From positions 1 to 5,991 of the forward strand of contig JAEETG010000121.1 in NCBI GenBank assembly GCA_016290255.1: a DNA stretch of 5,991 nt, in the 5' to 3' direction. Positions within the stretch are counted from its first letter, which is position 1. Every line of letters starts with the position of its first letter. The notes below the pieces were generated by a model. That model did not search any database. It was not told the origin of the DNA and worked only from the letters and a program-made list of their open reading frames with translations. The position numbers were made by a program, and so were the translations under genes. The stretch comes from Clostridia bacterium. GTDB lineage: Bacteria; Bacillota; Clostridia; Christensenellales; UBA1242. Shown in pieces: positions 5,564-5,991 of the stretch.

Positions 5564-5656
5564 AAATTACACAAAAATATCAAAAACCACCCTTCTCTAA
5601 TCTTAATTGAGACGCAAAACTTAAAATGGCATGAATAATTCCTCATGCCCTTTTTT
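5564..5656 (+). ncRNA. Candidate small RNA of about 90 nt
   Basis: The segment runs from the start predicted by the 5530 promoter to the terminator T-run. It contains no open frame with a start and a ribosome site. It carries CCACCCTTCTCT (5587-5598), a C/U-rich stretch in a region otherwise nearly all A and T. Unpaired C/U-rich boxes of Firmicutes small RNAs often pair with Shine-Dalgarno sequences. A short stem TCTC/GAGA can form just after the box. It is not a known RNA family that I recognise. The terminator is the firm part; the rest is inference. Confidence 0.28.
5628..5656 (+). terminator. Rho-independent terminator with no gene upstream
   Basis: GGCATGA (5628-5634) pairs with TCATGCC (5643-5649) over an 8-nt loop. 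C and TTTTTT follow, then GAG and T5. It is the best plus-strand terminator in the window, with four G-C pairs of seven. The nearest plus-strand gene stops almost 500 bases upstream. It therefore ends either a long 3' UTR or a separate small transcript. Confidence 0.7.
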
Positions 5657-5773
5657 GAGTTTTTGTAACATAAAATAAAAAAATCTAAATTGTCATAAAA
5701 TATTTTTTTAATATGATTAAATTTATTGAAACAAGAACAAAACCCAATATAGAAAAATTATTAGCCGTCAATA

Positions 5774-5796
5774 TTATGTTATGAGTCTTATGTTAT
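5774..5796. repeat. Short direct repeat TTATGTTAT x2
   Basis: TTATGTTAT occurs at 5774-5782 and again at 5788-5796, separated by GAGTC (period 14). An inverted repeat CATAAA-TGT-TTTATG follows at 5809-5823. No function is evident. Confidence 0.4.
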
Positions 5797-5991
5797 ATGG
5801 AATAATGTCATAAATGTTTTATGTTTCAGCATTTATTTGATTTTGTATTATTTAGGCTTAAGGTGAAAACTCATATTTTGTGGAAAAGGCTGGATTGAAT
5901 GTTGAAAAAAATGGGGCAAAATGAACTATGCGTAAAAAACTTATTAAATTTATTAGACAAAAGAATTTTAAAATGTTATAATTTTAAAAAA

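Larger units (their letters stand above)
5139..5991. other. AT-rich gene-free region with inverted repeats and a terminator
   Basis: I found no convincing protein gene on either strand across these 853 bases. Stops are frequent in all frames and the base composition is much more AT-rich than in the genes. The region does hold an AT hairpin after the metallopeptidase, a perfect 14-bp-arm inverted repeat, a near-copy of the 4335 palindrome, a possible promoter at 5530 and a clear terminator at 5628. From about 5665 to the end I see only short repeats and one open but weakly supported frame at the edge. Confidence 0.7.

Noticed and set aside
5466..5570. Short plus-strand frames (e.g. ATG at 5518, about 15 hydrophobic residues) that could be a type I toxin peptide.
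   Set aside because: They have no ribosome site, no Lys-rich tail and no antisense RNA signals. Short hydrophobic frames are common in T-rich DNA.
5879..5887. TGTGGAAAA, on the minus strand TTTTCCACA, a match to the relaxed DnaA box TTWTNCACA, in AT-rich DNA; possible replication origin.
   Set aside because: I see only one such box, and neither dnaA nor dnaN is nearby. A single relaxed match is not evidence of an origin.
5899..5991. Open frame from ATG 5899 to the window edge (31 codons, beginning MLKKMGQNELCVKN).
   Set aside because: It might be the 5' end of a gene, but only a distant AAGG (9 nt spacing) supports it, no convincing promoter precedes it, and the residues are what AT-rich random DNA encodes. 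Sequence beyond the window would decide.

Overview
This is a low-GC (about 30 % by eye) bacterial window using the standard code: TGA serves as a stop and Trp is TGG. Shine-Dalgarno and sigma-70-like promoter signals are typical of low-GC Bacillota (Clostridia or Bacilli). Nothing fixes the lineage more closely, and an uncultured host-associated Firmicute is only a guess. No rRNA, tRNA, CRISPR array, insertion sequence or phage gene was recognised.

Layout. On the minus strand, read from right to left, lie three genes: a 446-residue PadR-type regulator anchored in the membrane (4272-2932), an ABC ATPase (2756-1824), and an ABC-2-type permease (1820 to the window edge, 3' end missing). The ATPase and permease stand 3 nt apart and form one unit. 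A terminator hairpin over the padR stop codon, and a separate promoter upstream of the ATPase, suggest that the regulator and the transporter are separate transcription units. On the plus strand, divergent from padR, is a YgjP/M48-like zinc metallopeptidase gene (4461-5138). The last 850 bases (5139-5991) hold no convincing protein gene. They are extremely AT-rich but contain several inverted repeats, a clear terminator and a possible small RNA.

How the parts may work together (inference). PadR-type repressors are often found beside ABC-2 exporters that remove antimicrobial or envelope-active compounds. Here the PadR winged helix is tethered, through a long acidic disordered linker, to four predicted transmembrane helices. 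The regulator might therefore sense the membrane state, or the transporter itself, and control its own promoter and/or the ABC operon. The permease has an unusually large extracytoplasmic domain (about 385 residues). The padR promoter is overlapped by a perfect palindrome. The ABC promoter is preceded by A-tracts repeated every 10-11 bp, which should make the DNA curved. The padR/metallopeptidase divergent region holds a second perfect palindrome whose near-copy recurs in the AT-rich tail.
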